DNA of 64,000 bases, from assembly GCF_029910215.1 (NCBI RefSeq), contig NZ_CP110395.1, positions 186,001 to 250,000 of the forward strand. Reading direction: 5' to 3'. Below the pieces are notes generated by a model that made no database searches, was not told the DNA's origin, and was given only the letters and a program-made list of their open reading frames with translations. The position numbers and the translations under genes were made by a program. Below, in pieces: positions 28,438 through 38,079 of the stretch. This stretch comes from Paraburkholderia sp. D15 (lineage in GTDB: Bacteria; Pseudomonadota; Gammaproteobacteria; Burkholderiales; Burkholderiaceae). Position 1 is the stretch's first letter. Each line of letters starts with the position of its first letter.

Positions 28438-29583
28438 ATGAACATCAAGATTCAAAAGCTGTTGCCGATCAGCGCTGCGGCGATGCTGTTCGCAACGTTG
28501 GCAACTTCCGCGGCAGCTGACCAGGTCGTCAAGATCGGCCACGTTGCACCGCTGACCGGCGGTATCGCTCACCTGGGTAAAGACAACGAAAACGGCGCGC
28601 GCCTGGCAGTCGAAGAAATCAATGCCAAGGGCCTCACGATCGGCGGCCAGAAAATCACGCTGCAACTCGACGCTCAAGACGACGCAGCCGACCCGCGTAC
28701 TGCTACGCAGGTCGCGCAGAAGCTGGTCGACGACAAGGTCGTCGCGGTGGTCGGTCACTTGAACTCGGGTACGTCGATTCCGGCTTCGAAGATCTATAGC
28801 GATGCTGGCATCGTGCAGATCTCGCCGTCGGCAACCAACCCGGCTTACACGCAACAAGGCTTCAAGACGACGTACCGCGTCGTCGCGACCGATGCGCAAC
28901 AAGGTCCGGCACTGGCTAACTACGCAGCCAAGGGTCTGAAAGTGAAGAGCGTCGCGATCGTCGACGACTCGACCGCTTACGGCCAGGGTCTCGCGAACGA
29001 ATTCGAAAAGACCGCAAAGTCGCTGGGTCTGAACGTGATGTCGCATGACGCGACGAACGACAAGGCTGTCGACTTCCGCGCGATTCTGACGAAGATCAAG
29101 GGCGAAAACCCGGACGCGATCATGTACGGCGGTATGGACGCAACCGGCGGCCCGTTCGCCAAGCAAGCCAAGCAGCTCGGCCTGCGCGCGAAGGTGCTGG
29201 CAGGCGACGGCGTCTGTACGGACAAGCTGTCGGATCTGGCTGGCGACGCAACCGACAACATCGTCTGCTCGGAAGCCGGTATGGCGCTCGAAAAGATGGC
29301 TGGCGGCTCGGCGTTCATGGCCAAGTATCAGAAGCGTTTCGGTCAGCCGATCCAGATCTACGCACCGTTCACGTATGACGCTGTGTACATCATCGTCGAC
29401 GCAATGAAGCGCGCTAACTCGACCGATCCGGCGAAGATCCTGGCAGCGATGCCGGCGACGGACTACAAGGGCGTGATCGGTGAAACCACGTTCGACTCGA
29501 AGGGCGACCTTCAGCACGGCGTGATCTCGCTGTACAACTACAAGGCAGGCAAGAAGACGCTGCTCGACGTAGTGAAGATGTAA
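28438..29583 (+). CDS. Branched-chain amino acid type ABC substrate-binding protein
   Basis: A 381-residue LivK/LivJ-type periplasmic binding protein. A signal peptide ends at SAAA before DQVVKIGHVAPLTGG. Family motifs are GAVDEIN-like ARLAVEEINAKG, GHLNSGTSIPAS, SPSATNPAYT and YGGMDATGGPFAKQAK. A GGAGA ribosome site sets the ATG at 28438. Codon use is strongly biased to a few preferred codons, as in highly expressed genes. It stands alone: no livHMGF genes follow, so it must work with transporter components encoded elsewhere or serve as a sensor. Confidence 0.92.
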   Translation: MNIKIQKLLPISAAAMLFATLATSAAADQVVKIGHVAPLTGGIAHLGKDNENGARLAVEEINAKGLTIGGQKITLQLDAQDDAADPRTATQVAQKLVDDKVVAVVGHLNSGTSIPASKIYSDAGIVQISPSATNPAYTQQGFKTTYRVVATDAQQGPALANYAAKGLKVKSVAIVDDSTAYGQGLANEFEKTAKSLGLNVMSHDATNDKAVDFRAILTKIKGENPDAIMYGGMDATGGPFAKQAKQLGLRAKVLAGDGVCTDKLSDLAGDATDNIVCSEAGMALEKMAGGSAFMAKYQKRFGQPIQIYAPFTYDAVYIIVDAMKRANSTDPAKILAAMPATDYKGVIGETTFDSKGDLQHGVISLYNYKAGKKTLLDVVKM

Positions 29584-29631
29584 ATCCGCATGATCGAAGA
29601 CGGCTTCGTCGCTGTCTTCGATTGGCCGGTC

Positions 29632-29668
29632 AAAAGGCACGCGCACCGTAGGGTTCGCGTGCCTTTTT
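29632..29668 (+). terminator. Strong rho-independent terminator of the binding-protein gene
   Basis: Stem AAAAGGCACGCG / CGCGTGCCTTTT with a 12-base loop and a T-rich tail, 49 bp past the stop. Confidence 0.9.
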
Positions 29669-29771
29669 CTTTTTGGATGGCGCTTCGTCGTGGCCCTTTG
29701 TCGTGGCGCCGCGCATGCAGACGTGCGACGGCCGGCGGCCAACGTGACGCGCCCCTGACGAGGAAAACGCC

Positions 29772-30788
29772 ATGAGCACCGTGCCCCGTTCGTTCGACGA
29801 CGACTGGCGCCGCTGGATCGCCGAGAATCTGCTGCTCGATGCGGCGCCCGCCGCGTTGCACGAGGCGTTGATCGAGCATGGCTTCGACGCGGCGCAGGCG
29901 GCACGCGAAATCGATGCGGTACTCGCCAGTCCTTATTTTCACGGCGCGACGCGCTTGCGCAATCGTTTGCGAAAGCGCGACTGGATTCTTTCGGTGTACG
30001 GCACGCTCGATCGCATGCGCGCGGACAGCGGCGAGATCGAGCGGCGCGAGCGTTTGCCGCGCGATGAATTCTTCGAGCAGTACTACTGCCGGAACCGGCC
30101 GGTCATCATCACCGGTGCATTCGATTTCTGGCCCGCGCGTACCGCGTGGAATTTCGATTATTTCCGCGAGCGTTGCGGCGAATGCGAAGTCGAAGTGCAG
30201 TTCGGCCGCGAGTCGGATGCGGACTACGAAATCAATCAGCCGCGACTCAGGCGAAGCATGCGATTCGCCGATTATGTCGATCTCGTCGAGCGCAGCGGTC
30301 CGACGAACGATTTCTATATGACCGCGAATAACACGTCGAAAAATCGCGCGGCGCTCGCGGCGTTGTGGGCGGATGTGCTGGTTATCGATGCATATCTCGA
30401 CGCGGCATCGGCGGATACCGGTTTTTTCTGGATGGGACCGCCCGGCACGAAAACGCCGTTTCACCATGACCTGACCAACAACTTCATGGCGCAGGTGATT
30501 GGCCGTAAAAAGATCAAACTGGCGCCGCTGTCGGATACGCCGCAGATGGCCAATCATCTGCATTGCTATTCGCAGGTGGACGGCGCGGCGATCGACTACG
30601 AACGTTTTCCGTCGATGCGCGACGCGCGGGTGTTCGAATGCACGCTCGCGCCCGGCGAGTTGCTGTTTTTGCCGATCGGCTGGTGGCATTACGTGGAAGG
30701 ACTGGACGCGTCGGTGACGATGACGTTCACCAACTTTCTGCGGGGTAACGATTTCGCGAGTCGATACGACACGTATCACGAGTTGTAA
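29772..30788 (+). CDS. Cupin-8/JmjC-like 2-oxoglutarate oxygenase
   Basis: A 338-residue protein with a C-terminal JmjC/cupin-8 barrel. The iron-binding triad is likely FHHDLTNN (HxD) and the distal His in GWWHYVEG; the Lys in RKKIKLAPL and the preceding Thr/Tyr would bind 2-oxoglutarate. The N-terminal hundred residues are helical and unassigned. Members hydroxylate protein side chains or small molecules in the cytoplasm. The gene follows the terminator of the binding-protein gene and appears monocistronic. Substrate unknown. Confidence 0.85.
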   Translation: MSTVPRSFDDDWRRWIAENLLLDAAPAALHEALIEHGFDAAQAAREIDAVLASPYFHGATRLRNRLRKRDWILSVYGTLDRMRADSGEIERRERLPRDEFFEQYYCRNRPVIITGAFDFWPARTAWNFDYFRERCGECEVEVQFGRESDADYEINQPRLRRSMRFADYVDLVERSGPTNDFYMTANNTSKNRAALAALWADVLVIDAYLDAASADTGFFWMGPPGTKTPFHHDLTNNFMAQVIGRKKIKLAPLSDTPQMANHLHCYSQVDGAAIDYERFPSMRDARVFECTLAPGELLFLPIGWWHYVEGLDASVTMTFTNFLRGNDFASRYDTYHEL

Positions 30789-30881
30789 AAAGATCGCGGG
30801 CGGGTCGCGTGCGTCGCGTGCGATTGGTTTGGCGCTTTCGATTCGTTGCGATTTCACGCACGCGCTGGACTCGGTGCCGAT

Positions 30882-30914
30882 AAAAAAACGGCGAGCCGGT
30901 TGCCCGGCTCGCCG
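30882..30914 (-). terminator. Rho-independent terminator of the Thr-Pro lipoprotein gene
   Basis: Perfect 11-base-pair stem CGGCGAGCCGG / CCGGCTCGCCG; read on the minus strand it is followed by seven T residues. It lies about 70 bp past the stop of the lipoprotein gene. Confidence 0.88.
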
Positions 30915-30982
30915 CCCCCCTTTCGACGCTGTGTGTGTCGCGCGTCGTTATTTGCTGCCTTTATCGGTTTTCACCGCCTTCG

Positions 30983-32704
30983 TTATTTTTTGGTCCCGAG
31001 GGCGCCAAGGCCGCCGAGCAAGCCGCCGCCCGCTGCGCCGCCGGCAGACGTCGCCGTGCTGGTCAACGTGCCGGTGACGGTGTTCAGCAGGCCAGTGACG
31101 GGTGCCAGCGGACTGCTGCCCCCGCTGCCGTTGCCGCTGCCGCCGTTGCCGCCGTTCGATCCGGCGCCCGTCGCCGAACCGAGCGCGCCGGTCAGCGACG
31201 ACACCGCGGACGTCACCGGCGCCAGCGGATTGCCGCCGCCGGCCGCACCGCCCAGCGCGCTGGTGATCGAACTCACGACACCCGTCAGCGGCGCCAACGG
31301 ACTGCTGCCGCCGGCCGCCCCGCTCAGTGCGCCCGTCACCGAATTCACGACACCGGTCAACGGCGCGAGCGGACTACCCGTGCCGCCCGCCGCACCGCTC
31401 AGGGTGCTGATCACGTTGTTCAGCGGCGCAAGCGGGCCGCTGCCGCTGCCACCGCTCAAACCGCTGCTCAGCGTGGCGGGCAACGCGGTGATGATGTTGG
31501 TCAACGGGGCGAGCGGGGTGCCGCTCAACGGATTGCCCGACCCGCCGCTGCCCGGATTGAAGATGCCGGTCAGACCGCCCAGCGGACTGCCGCCGCTGCC
31601 GCCCGATGTCAGCAAGCCGCCCGCCGACGTGACTGTGTCGCCGAGCTTCGTGACGACATTTCCGAGGTTCTGTCCGATCGGATTGCTGGTCGCGCTGCTG
31701 ATCTGGCCGCCCGCGCTGTCGAGGCCGTGGCCGATGGTCGACAGCAGTCCGTTCAGCGGGCTGCCGAGGCCGGTCGTGTCGCCGACGGTTTGCGTGGTCT
31801 GCGCGAGCGTGCTGGTGATCGGCGTGATCGTCGTGCTGACGGTTTGCGTGACCTGCTGGATCGGGCCGTTCGTCAACTGCGAGCCGAGTTGCGTGCCGAG
31901 GCCGCTCACCGCGTTGCCGAGGGTGGAGACGGTGCTGCCGAGCGGCGTCGTGAGTGGGCTGAGCGGGGCGGTCGGGCCGCTGCCGAGACTGGTCACGAGT
32001 TGCCCGGCGCTGTTGACCGCCTGGCCGGTGTCGACCACCAGGTTGCCGCTGCTGGCCAGCGTGGTGCCGAGCGGATCGGTCGAGTTGCCGAGCTGACCGA
32101 GGCCGTTCGCCGCGCCGGTGCCGAGCGCGGTGACGCCGCTGCCGAGGTTCGAGACGACGTTGCCGAGCGCCGTGGTGGTGGCCGGGTTGGCGCCGGGGAT
32201 CGGCGTGAGGCCGATCTGGCTGCCGACCGCGGACACCGTTTGGCCGGTCGCCGTGATGACGTTGCCGGTGTTCTGGACGACTACGCCGATGGGGTTGGCG
32301 GAGGTTGGGGTGGGCGTCGGTGTTGGCGTCGGTGTTGGTGTCGGTGTTGGTGTCGGTGTCGGTGTTGGTGTCGGTGTCGGTGTCGGTGTTGGCGTCGGTG
32401 TCGGTGTTGGTGTCGGTGTCGGTGTCGGTGTGGGCGTCGGAGTCGGAGTCGGCGTTGGTGTGGGCGTCGGCGTCGGTGTTGGCGTCGGTGTTGGCGTCGG
32501 TGTGGGTGTCGGCGTGGGCGTCGGTGTCGGCGTGCCGCCACCCGATCCGCCGCCGGAACCCGAACCACCCGCGCCTGCCCCCGCGCCCGCTCCACTGCCC
32601 GCGCCAGTCGGACCGACGCCGGTCAGCGTGCTACCGCATCCTGTGAGGATGATCATCGACGATACGCACATCGCGATCGCCGACAGTTTGAAATTGCGAT
32701 TCAT
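30983..32704 (-). CDS. Collagen-like-repeat lipoprotein with a (Thr-Pro)n stalk
   Basis: A 573-residue surface-type lipoprotein. The N-terminal signal ends in the lipobox LTGC (Cys 23). Next come a Gly/Ala/Ser-rich linker, about 38 Thr-Pro dipeptides forming an extended stalk, and roughly 400 residues of degenerate repeats built from phrases such as [23 protein letters not shown] and [11 protein letters not shown]. Proteins like this are annotated in Burkholderia as collagen-like triple-helix-repeat proteins, but regular Gly-X-Y triplets are not prominent here. Probably outer-membrane or exported, with a structural or adhesive role. It has its own terminator and no operon partners. Confidence 0.82.
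   Translation of the reverse strand: MNRNFKLSAIAMCVSSMIILTGCGSTLTGVGPTGAGSGAGAGAGAGGSGSGGGSGGGTPTPTPTPTPTPTPTPTPTPTPTPTPTPTPTPTPTPTPTPTPTPTPTPTPTPTPTPTPTPTPTPTPTPTPTPTPTPTSANPIGVVVQNTGNVITATGQTVSAVGSQIGLTPIPGANPATTTALGNVVSNLGSGVTALGTGAANGLGQLGNSTDPLGTTLASSGNLVVDTGQAVNSAGQLVTSLGSGPTAPLSPLTTPLGSTVSTLGNAVSGLGTQLGSQLTNGPIQQVTQTVSTTITPITSTLAQTTQTVGDTTGLGSPLNGLLSTIGHGLDSAGGQISSATSNPIGQNLGNVVTKLGDTVTSAGGLLTSGGSGGSPLGGLTGIFNPGSGGSGNPLSGTPLAPLTNIITALPATLSSGLSGGSGSGPLAPLNNVISTLSGAAGGTGSPLAPLTGVVNSVTGALSGAAGGSSPLAPLTGVVSSITSALGGAAGGGNPLAPVTSAVSSLTGALGSATGAGSNGGNGGSGNGSGGSSPLAPVTGLLNTVTGTLTSTATSAGGAAGGGLLGGLGALGTKK
32305..32532. repeat. Hexanucleotide tandem repeat encoding Thr-Pro
   Basis: About 38 imperfect copies of the hexamer GGTGTC/GGTGTT/GGCGTC (minus strand ACNCCN), all in frame within the lipoprotein gene. 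Copy-number change would alter stalk length without breaking the frame. Confidence 0.9.
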
Positions 32705-33028
32705 GGTCTGCTCCCCCGTAGTCTTTGGACATTGCTGGGAGAGCTAACTGCAAGGCCTATGCCATTTTGATTTTCACTCGCGTGAGACGAGATAACTCGT
32801 TACGAATCAAAAGGATAGAGATGTCGGGTTCGACGTTGCAAGGCTTGCTTCGTGCCGATGTGTCGCGGAACACGCGAGGCTGTCAGCCGCGCGTAACGTA
32901 ACGCGACCAGGTGAGTTTGCGACCGGGCGGACTCGGCACTTCAGTCGGCAAACGCTCAGTCGCTCAAGCGCTCTGTCGCTCAGTCGCTCAGTCGCCGCAA
33001 ACCACAGCCGCTTCAATCCTCAACCGCC
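32705..33028. other. Intergenic region with short CAGTCGCT repeats
   Basis: About 320 bp between the lipoprotein start and the MFS stop. It must hold the lipoprotein promoter. Between about 32940 and 32997 the octamer GCTCAGTC or close variants recurs several times. No gene evident. Confidence 0.5.
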
Positions 33029-34240
33029 TCAAATCTTCAACCGCCGCAAGATCTTCGGCCCGCCGATCGCGATCGCCGCCGCGCACACCGCCACCACCGA
33101 CAAGCCGATCGGCAGACTCGTCGCCTGTGTCACCGCGCCGATGATCACCGGCCCGAACAGCAGCCCGAAGTAGGCTAGCCCGGCGACATGGGCCAAGCCT
33201 TCCGCTGCGTGAATCCCCTTGACGCTCGCCGCCGCGGCGAACAGCACCGGCATCATGTTCGCGAGCCCGAGCCCCATCAAGGTGAAGCCGATCAAGGCGG
33301 CGACCGGATTCGGCAGCAGCAGCGCGCCGACCATCCCCGCGCAGGCGAGCGATGCGCTCGCCATCACCAGTTGCGGCGCGCCGAAGCGGGCGCGCACCAC
33401 GTCGCCGGCAAAACGCGCGGCCGACATGCCGCCGGAGAACGCCGCATACGCCGCGCTCGCGAGCGCGGGCGTGGTCAGCACGACGTCGCGCATATAGACA
33501 GTCGCCCAGTCGTACATCGCGCCCTCGGCGATCAGCGCGACCAGCGCCATGGCGCCCAGCGCCCACAAGGCCGGCGAGCGCCAGCGGTTGGCGCGCGGCG
33601 TGCCGGCGTCCGGATGATCGGCGTGGGGCACGTGCGGCAATACGGCGGGACAGGCGATCACCAGCACCAGCGCACTGACCGCCGCAGCGAGCGCCAGATG
33701 CAGCGCCGGCGCCATGCCGTGCGCCAGCAGCGCGCCGCCGGCTGCCGCGCCGGCCATCCCGCCGATACTGAACATGCCGTGCAACGACGACATGATCGGC
33801 TTGCCGAGCGCCTTCTCCACGGCGCTCGCTTCGGCGTTCATCGCGACGTCCAGCGTGGCCATGCCGGCGCCGAACAGGGCCAGCACGATCAGCAGCATCC
33901 AGTAAGCGGGCACCAGCAGGATCAGCACGCCGCAGCCCGCCATCACGAGACCGCCGCTCAGACAGGCGCGCCGCGTGCCGACCCGCGCGATCCACGACGC
34001 GTTCATCACCATCGCGACGATCGAACCGCCTGCGAGCGCCAGCAGCGCGAGCGACAGCATGGCCGCGTTCAGATGGAACCGGTCGCGCACGGTCGGCACG
34101 TGAACCCCCCACGACGCGTACATCATCCCGGCGATGAAGAACAGCGCCATCGTCGCGTAACGCGCGCGCTGCCGGGCAGTGATGGATAGCGCGCGATGGG
34201 CGGCGGGCAGGGCGGCAAGGTCGGGGGAGTGGTCGGACAC
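33029..34240 (-). CDS. MFS transporter
   Basis: A 403-residue major facilitator with about twelve hydrophobic segments and a hydrophilic centre (HVPHADHPDAGTPRANRWRS). It starts with a short polar tail and first helix FFIAGMMYASWGVHVP, which places it near the YbjJ/YfcJ-like sugar/drug facilitators. A conserved acidic/His patch occurs in VAMNAEASAVEKALGKPIMSS. The substrate cannot be inferred. It has no operon partners; a GTTAGAATCGG stretch upstream on the minus strand may be part of its promoter. Confidence 0.88.
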   Translation of the reverse strand: MSDHSPDLAALPAAHRALSITARQRARYATMALFFIAGMMYASWGVHVPTVRDRFHLNAAMLSLALLALAGGSIVAMVMNASWIARVGTRRACLSGGLVMAGCGVLILLVPAYWMLLIVLALFGAGMATLDVAMNAEASAVEKALGKPIMSSLHGMFSIGGMAGAAAGGALLAHGMAPALHLALAAAVSALVLVIACPAVLPHVPHADHPDAGTPRANRWRSPALWALGAMALVALIAEGAMYDWATVYMRDVVLTTPALASAAYAAFSGGMSAARFAGDVVRARFGAPQLVMASASLACAGMVGALLLPNPVAALIGFTLMGLGLANMMPVLFAAAASVKGIHAAEGLAHVAGLAYFGLLFGPVIIGAVTQATSLPIGLSVVAVCAAAIAIGGPKILRRLKI

Positions 34241-34456
34241 GAAAAATCTCGGGGATGAGGCAGGAAGAAAGCGCGTTGAAAGCGAATTTCCGATTCTAAC
34301 GAAGCAGGCTGTCTTATGCTTGGAAGCGGGTTATTGCATATTGGCGGCGGTGCGCTTCGCGACCGGACTTTTTGCGGAGGGGCGTGAGTTACGAGTCGTG
34401 AGCCAGGCTTTGCCGAAAAGAAGCTCGCTGGCCGATTCATCGCCTGATCTATTCGC

Positions 34457-34520
34457 CGCCGGTTCCATTCACCGCCGGTTCGATTCACCGCTGGTTCGAT
34501 TCACCGATTCGCTGCTTCAC
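34457..34520. repeat. 16-bp tandem repeat in a leader region
   Basis: Three copies of CGCCGGTTCGATTCAC (with one or two changes each) at 34457, 34473 and 34489, and a decayed fourth copy to 34520. It lies in the 330-bp gap 34241-34573 upstream of the HugZ-like gene; nothing else is recognisable in that gap. Confidence 0.75.
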
Positions 34521-34573
34521 CGATCTGCCGCTTTCAACACCCTTTTCGCTGTCGATTCCCCAAGGACGCGCAC

Positions 34574-35236
34574 TTGAACATCCCCGCACACGCCCCGCTG
34601 CATCTGCTGCACACGGCTGCCGCCGGCACGCTCGCCACGCACGCGCGCCAGCCGGAGGGCTTTCCGTATCCGACGGTGCTGCCGTTCGCGCCCGACCTGC
34701 AGCATCGGCCGACGATTCTGGTGAGTCGCCTCGCGGAGCACACCCACAATCTGCACGCGGACCCGCGCGCGGGCTTCCTCGCCTTCGACGCGCCCGACGC
34801 CGATGTCCTGAGCGGTCCGCGCGTGACCCTGCTCGGCACGTTCGAACCGCTCGAATCGAGTCCGGAGGTCGTGCGACGTTATTTACGCTATCACCCCGAC
34901 GCCGAGCGCTACCTGGTGCTCGGCGACTTCACGTTCTGGTCGATGCGGCTGGAACGTCTGCGCTACATCGGCGGCTTTGGCGCAATGGGGTGGCTTTCCG
35001 GCGATGAACTCGATCCGCTGCCGCCGCTGTCGTTCGACGAAGAAAACACACTGATCGAGCACGTCGCCGACCGGACGGCGAGCGTCGACGGATTGCAGTG
35101 GCTCGGCGTCGATCGATACGGCGCCGACCTGAAGCGCGACGGAATACGCGCCCGCGTCGCCTTCGACGATCCCAAAATGAATAGCGAAAGCTTGCACGCT
35201 GCGCTCGAAGATTGCATCTCACGCTACGCGGAATAA
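34574..35236 (+). CDS. HugZ-like / pyridoxamine-phosphate-oxidase-fold protein
   Basis: A 220-residue split-barrel protein. The N-terminal half matches the FMN-binding/pyridoxamine 5'-phosphate oxidase fold (AAAGTLATHARQPEGFPYPTVLPFAPD, LVSRLAEHTHNLHADPRAGFLAF) and the C-terminal half is the DUF2470-like domain of HugZ-type haem oxygenases, with GGFGAMGWLS. The start is a TTG at 34574, chosen because AAGGA lies seven bases upstream and the frame opens at the expected distance. HugZ enzymes degrade haem to release iron; whether this one does is not shown, and no Fur box is evident. Confidence 0.82.
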   Translation: MNIPAHAPLHLLHTAAAGTLATHARQPEGFPYPTVLPFAPDLQHRPTILVSRLAEHTHNLHADPRAGFLAFDAPDADVLSGPRVTLLGTFEPLESSPEVVRRYLRYHPDAERYLVLGDFTFWSMRLERLRYIGGFGAMGWLSGDELDPLPPLSFDEENTLIEHVADRTASVDGLQWLGVDRYGADLKRDGIRARVAFDDPKMNSESLHAALEDCISRYAE

Positions 35237-35635
35237 TTTTTTTATCGTGATTCCGGGAAAACGCTCATACGGCAATAACAGCGCAGGCGCCTATCCGCAA
35301 TATGTTCCGATGTTTCATGTTAAAGCTCTCATGGCATGAAATGTTGATGCCGGATCGGTATCGCAAATTTCATGATTTGCTAATTAATCCCATAATTACA
35401 GGCATGCACCAGGAATTTTTAGCAAGAAAAGAAATTAGCTATTTGAAAGGCAGTGCGTAACGGTTAGGCGTACGCCGAAATTTTTTGAAACGACTACGCA
35501 TTAATTTTGCGTGCGTGCTTTTGCAGTCTTTCTATTTTGTGTTAATCTCGCCAACAAATTCCGAGGCATGATCAACCTTCAAAGGGCAAGCTGGCTTAAG
35601 ACTGGCAGTCATTTATCCAAACCACAAGGGAACCT
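35237..35635. other. AT-rich regulatory region upstream of the H-NS gene
   Basis: Nearly 400 bp far richer in A+T than the surroundings. It contains an inverted repeat TTTCATG...CATGAAA (about 35314-35342) and a perfect palindrome GGCGTACGCC (35466-35475). Such curved AT-rich DNA upstream of hns genes commonly serves autoregulation by H-NS. No ORF of note. Confidence 0.6.
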
Positions 35636-35941
35636 ATGTCTTCCTACAAGGAACTACTCGCACAGCGCGAGAAGCTTGAAAAGCAGATCGAAGAAGCGAA
35701 GTCGCGTGAATACGCTGAAGTGTTGAATGAGATCAAGCAGAAAATGGCCGATTACGGCATTACGCTGGCTGAACTCGGCGGTGGCCGTGCTGCAAAGGGC
35801 GGCGCTAAAGTCGGTCGTCCGCGCGCAGGCGTCGCACCGAAATACCGCGACCCGGATAGCGGCAGCACGTGGTCCGGCCGTGGCAAACCGCCGCGTTGGA
35901 TCGCAGGTCTGGATCGTGAGAAGTTTCTGATCCAGAAGTAA
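35636..35941 (+). CDS. H-NS family nucleoid-associated protein
   Basis: A 101-residue H-NS-like protein. The N-terminal coiled coil (LLAQREKLEKQIEEAKSREYAEVLNEIKQ) is for oligomerisation, followed by a linker with GRPRAG and a C-terminal DNA-binding domain YRDPDSGSTWSGRGKPPRWI carrying the AT-minor-groove-binding GRGKPP loop. Length is as usual for Burkholderia H-NS paralogues. It silences AT-rich, often foreign DNA. The AT-rich upstream region and a downstream terminator suggest a single-gene unit. Confidence 0.95.
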   Translation: MSSYKELLAQREKLEKQIEEAKSREYAEVLNEIKQKMADYGITLAELGGGRAAKGGAKVGRPRAGVAPKYRDPDSGSTWSGRGKPPRWIAGLDREKFLIQK

Positions 35942-36031
35942 TCCGGTAGGTCAGGCGCTAATACCGTCCGGTCTATACATATTACGAATGGCATGGATCC
36001 GCTGCGCGTATAGCGCGCTGCGTCGATCGAC

Positions 36032-36065
36032 AAAAAACCGCGTACCGGTCTGGGCGCGGTTTTTT
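36032..36065 (+). terminator. Rho-independent terminator after the H-NS gene
   Basis: Stem AAAAAACCGCG / CGCGGTTTTTT with a 12-base loop and T-run, about 90 bp past the stop. Confidence 0.9.
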
Positions 36066-36241
36066 ATTGGCGCTTGAAAGAGACGTGTGTTTTGTCGCAA
36101 GCGCTTCAGCGGAACCAGAACGCGAATGCTTTTCGTTTTCATAAGCGGCTGATTTGAAAGGTTTTTTTCGAAGGCATTCGCGCGATTTTTGCGATGGCCT
36201 GGGTAGAATGCGCGCATTGGCTTCCTCTTCGTGCGTCTCTC

Positions 36242-37489
36242 ATGCCTTCCGCCGCCACTGTCCAGTCCGCTGAAAAACATCGCATTGCGCGCAAAACGAC
36301 CTTTGTCAGTATTGCGCTCAATACGGTGCTGATGGCGCTGCAAATCGTCGTCGGCGTGGTCGCGCATTCTCAGGCGCTGGTTGCCGACGGCGTCCATTCC
36401 CTCGCCGATCTGATTTCCGATTTTGTCGTGCTGATTGCCAATCGGCATAGCGGCGCGAAGCCCGATGCCGATCACAATTACGGACATAGCCGCTATGAAA
36501 CGGTAGCGTCTTTATTTCTCGGCGGTCTGCTGATTTCCGTCGGTGTCGGCATGTTGTGGCGCGCCGGCACGCGTCTCGCCGATTTGCAGAGCATTCCGGC
36601 CGTGCATTTGAGCGCGCTCGGCGTCGCGGTGCTGGTGCTGATTTCCAAGGAAAGCCTGTTCCGCTACATGCTGCGCGAAGCGCAACGCGTGCGCTCCGCC
36701 ATGCTGATCGCCAATGCGTGGCACGCGCGTTCCGATGCGGCGTCCTCGCTGGTGGTCGCGATCGGGATTATCGGGAGTCTGGCGGGCGTGCGCCTGCTCG
36801 ATCCGATCGCCGCGGCGATCGTCGGCTTCATGGTCGCGCGGATGGGTTGGACGTTCGGCTGGGACGCGCTGCAAGACCTGTCCGATCGCGCACTCGACGA
36901 AACCGCCACCGCCGACATGCGCGCGCTGCTGCTCTCCACGCCCGGCGTGCGCGATGTGCACGAGATGCGCACGCGCAAGATGGGCGACTTCGCGCTGGTC
37001 GACGCGCATATCCTGGTCGATCCGCTGATCTCGGTATCGGAGGGGCATTTCATCGCCGAGTCGGCGCGCGTGCGCGTGCTGACCGACAGCCGCGTGCTCG
37101 ATGCGCTGATTCACGTCGATCCGGAAAACGATGCGCTTGCACATCCGCCGGTCGATCTGCCGGATCGTGAGCGCGTCGTCGCGGACGTGGACGCGGCGCT
37201 CGCCGCGATCGACGTGAAGGCGTCCACAATCAATATGCACTACCTGAGCACAGGGCTCGGTGTCGACATTGTCCTGCCGGCACGGAACGCGAACGGGGAA
37301 GCACTTGATTTCGCCCGCATCGATCTCGACGCCTTGAAGCGCCGCCTCGGCGCCCGCAAGCTGAACGTGTTACAGGAAGTGCCGTCGCGGCAGGAACCAG
37401 GCGGCGCATCAAATGAAAACGGCGGCATCGCTGCCGCCGTTCCAGTCCACACCTCAGTCCACACGAATGAGCCGCACGGCGCGACCTGA
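36242..37489 (+). CDS. Cation diffusion facilitator (CDF) metal exporter
   Basis: A 415-residue CDF transporter. About six transmembrane helices hold the metal-binding motifs ADGVHSLADLISD (HxxxD) and HARSDAASS (HxxxD), and a C-terminal cytoplasmic ferredoxin-like domain (GVRDVHEMRTRKMG) follows. It exports divalent metals such as Zn, Fe, Mn or Co. The start MPSAATVQ at 36242 was chosen because the upstream Met would add a short unconserved tail; neither has a strong ribosome site. The C-terminal domain is extended by about 90 residues compared with minimal CDF proteins. Confidence 0.92.
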   Translation: MPSAATVQSAEKHRIARKTTFVSIALNTVLMALQIVVGVVAHSQALVADGVHSLADLISDFVVLIANRHSGAKPDADHNYGHSRYETVASLFLGGLLISVGVGMLWRAGTRLADLQSIPAVHLSALGVAVLVLISKESLFRYMLREAQRVRSAMLIANAWHARSDAASSLVVAIGIIGSLAGVRLLDPIAAAIVGFMVARMGWTFGWDALQDLSDRALDETATADMRALLLSTPGVRDVHEMRTRKMGDFALVDAHILVDPLISVSEGHFIAESARVRVLTDSRVLDALIHVDPENDALAHPPVDLPDRERVVADVDAALAAIDVKASTINMHYLSTGLGVDIVLPARNANGEALDFARIDLDALKRRLGARKLNVLQEVPSRQEPGGASNENGGIAAAVPVHTSVHTNEPHGAT

Positions 37490-37530
37490 AGCCGCGTGGT
37501 CGGCAGCCTTGGCCCGGTGCGCGAAACGGA

Positions 37531-37989
37531 TTAAAGCGGCAATTGCGTGTCGAACTTGATCTCGCGCAGCACGACGCTCGTGCGGACCTGCGCGACGGCG
37601 GGAATCTTGAAGATGCGTTCGTGCAGAAAGCTGTCGTACGCCTTGATGTCCGGCGCGACGATCTTGAGGATGTAGTCCGATTCGCCGGTCGTGCTGTAGC
37701 ACTCGGTGACTTCGGGGCAGGTGGCGATTTCGCGCTCGAAGGCCTCGACGCCGCCCTCGGTGTGACGCGTGAGATGGATATGCGCCAGCGCGCACACGTG
37801 CAGGCCGAGCTTCTCGCGATCGAGCAGCGCCGTATAGCGCTGGATCACCCCCGATTGCTCCATGTCCTTGATGCGCCGCCAGCAGGGCGTGCTCGACAGG
37901 CCGACCTGATCGGAGATTTCTTGCACGGAGCGGCGTGCGTCCAGCTGCAGCAGGCGCAGGATTTTTTGTGAGAACGTATCGAGTGTCAA
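37531..37989 (-). CDS. Lrp/AsnC-family transcriptional regulator
   Basis: A 152-residue feast-famine regulator. The N-terminal winged helix reads SQKILRLLQLDARRSVQEISDQVGLSSTPCWRRIKDMEQSGVI; the C-terminal RAM domain has VTECYSTTGESDYILKIVAPD, the amino-acid effector site region. It converges with the CDF gene. The target is unknown; family members usually control amino acid metabolism or transport and often their own gene. Confidence 0.94.
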   Translation of the reverse strand: MTLDTFSQKILRLLQLDARRSVQEISDQVGLSSTPCWRRIKDMEQSGVIQRYTALLDREKLGLHVCALAHIHLTRHTEGGVEAFEREIATCPEVTECYSTTGESDYILKIVAPDIKAYDSFLHERIFKIPAVAQVRTSVVLREIKFDTQLPL

Positions 37990-38079
37990 CTGCGCCTCCG
38001 TTAGCGTCGCCGTATCAACGCATGGTAGAGGGCGCGAAAACGAAACGCAATGTAAAACGGCCTCGACGAGGGAGATTCC

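Noticed and set aside
28261..29904. A 547-codon minus-strand open frame over the LivK-type gene
   Set aside because: Antisense shadow of a strongly codon-biased gene; spans its terminator and promoter.
32305..32532. Short regular repeats as a possible CRISPR array
   Set aside because: Uninterrupted hexamers without spacers, in frame within a lipoprotein gene.
30935..32770. Long plus-strand frames across the Thr-Pro lipoprotein
   Set aside because: Low-complexity antisense readings of the repeat; no signal or domain structure, unlike the minus-strand lipoprotein.
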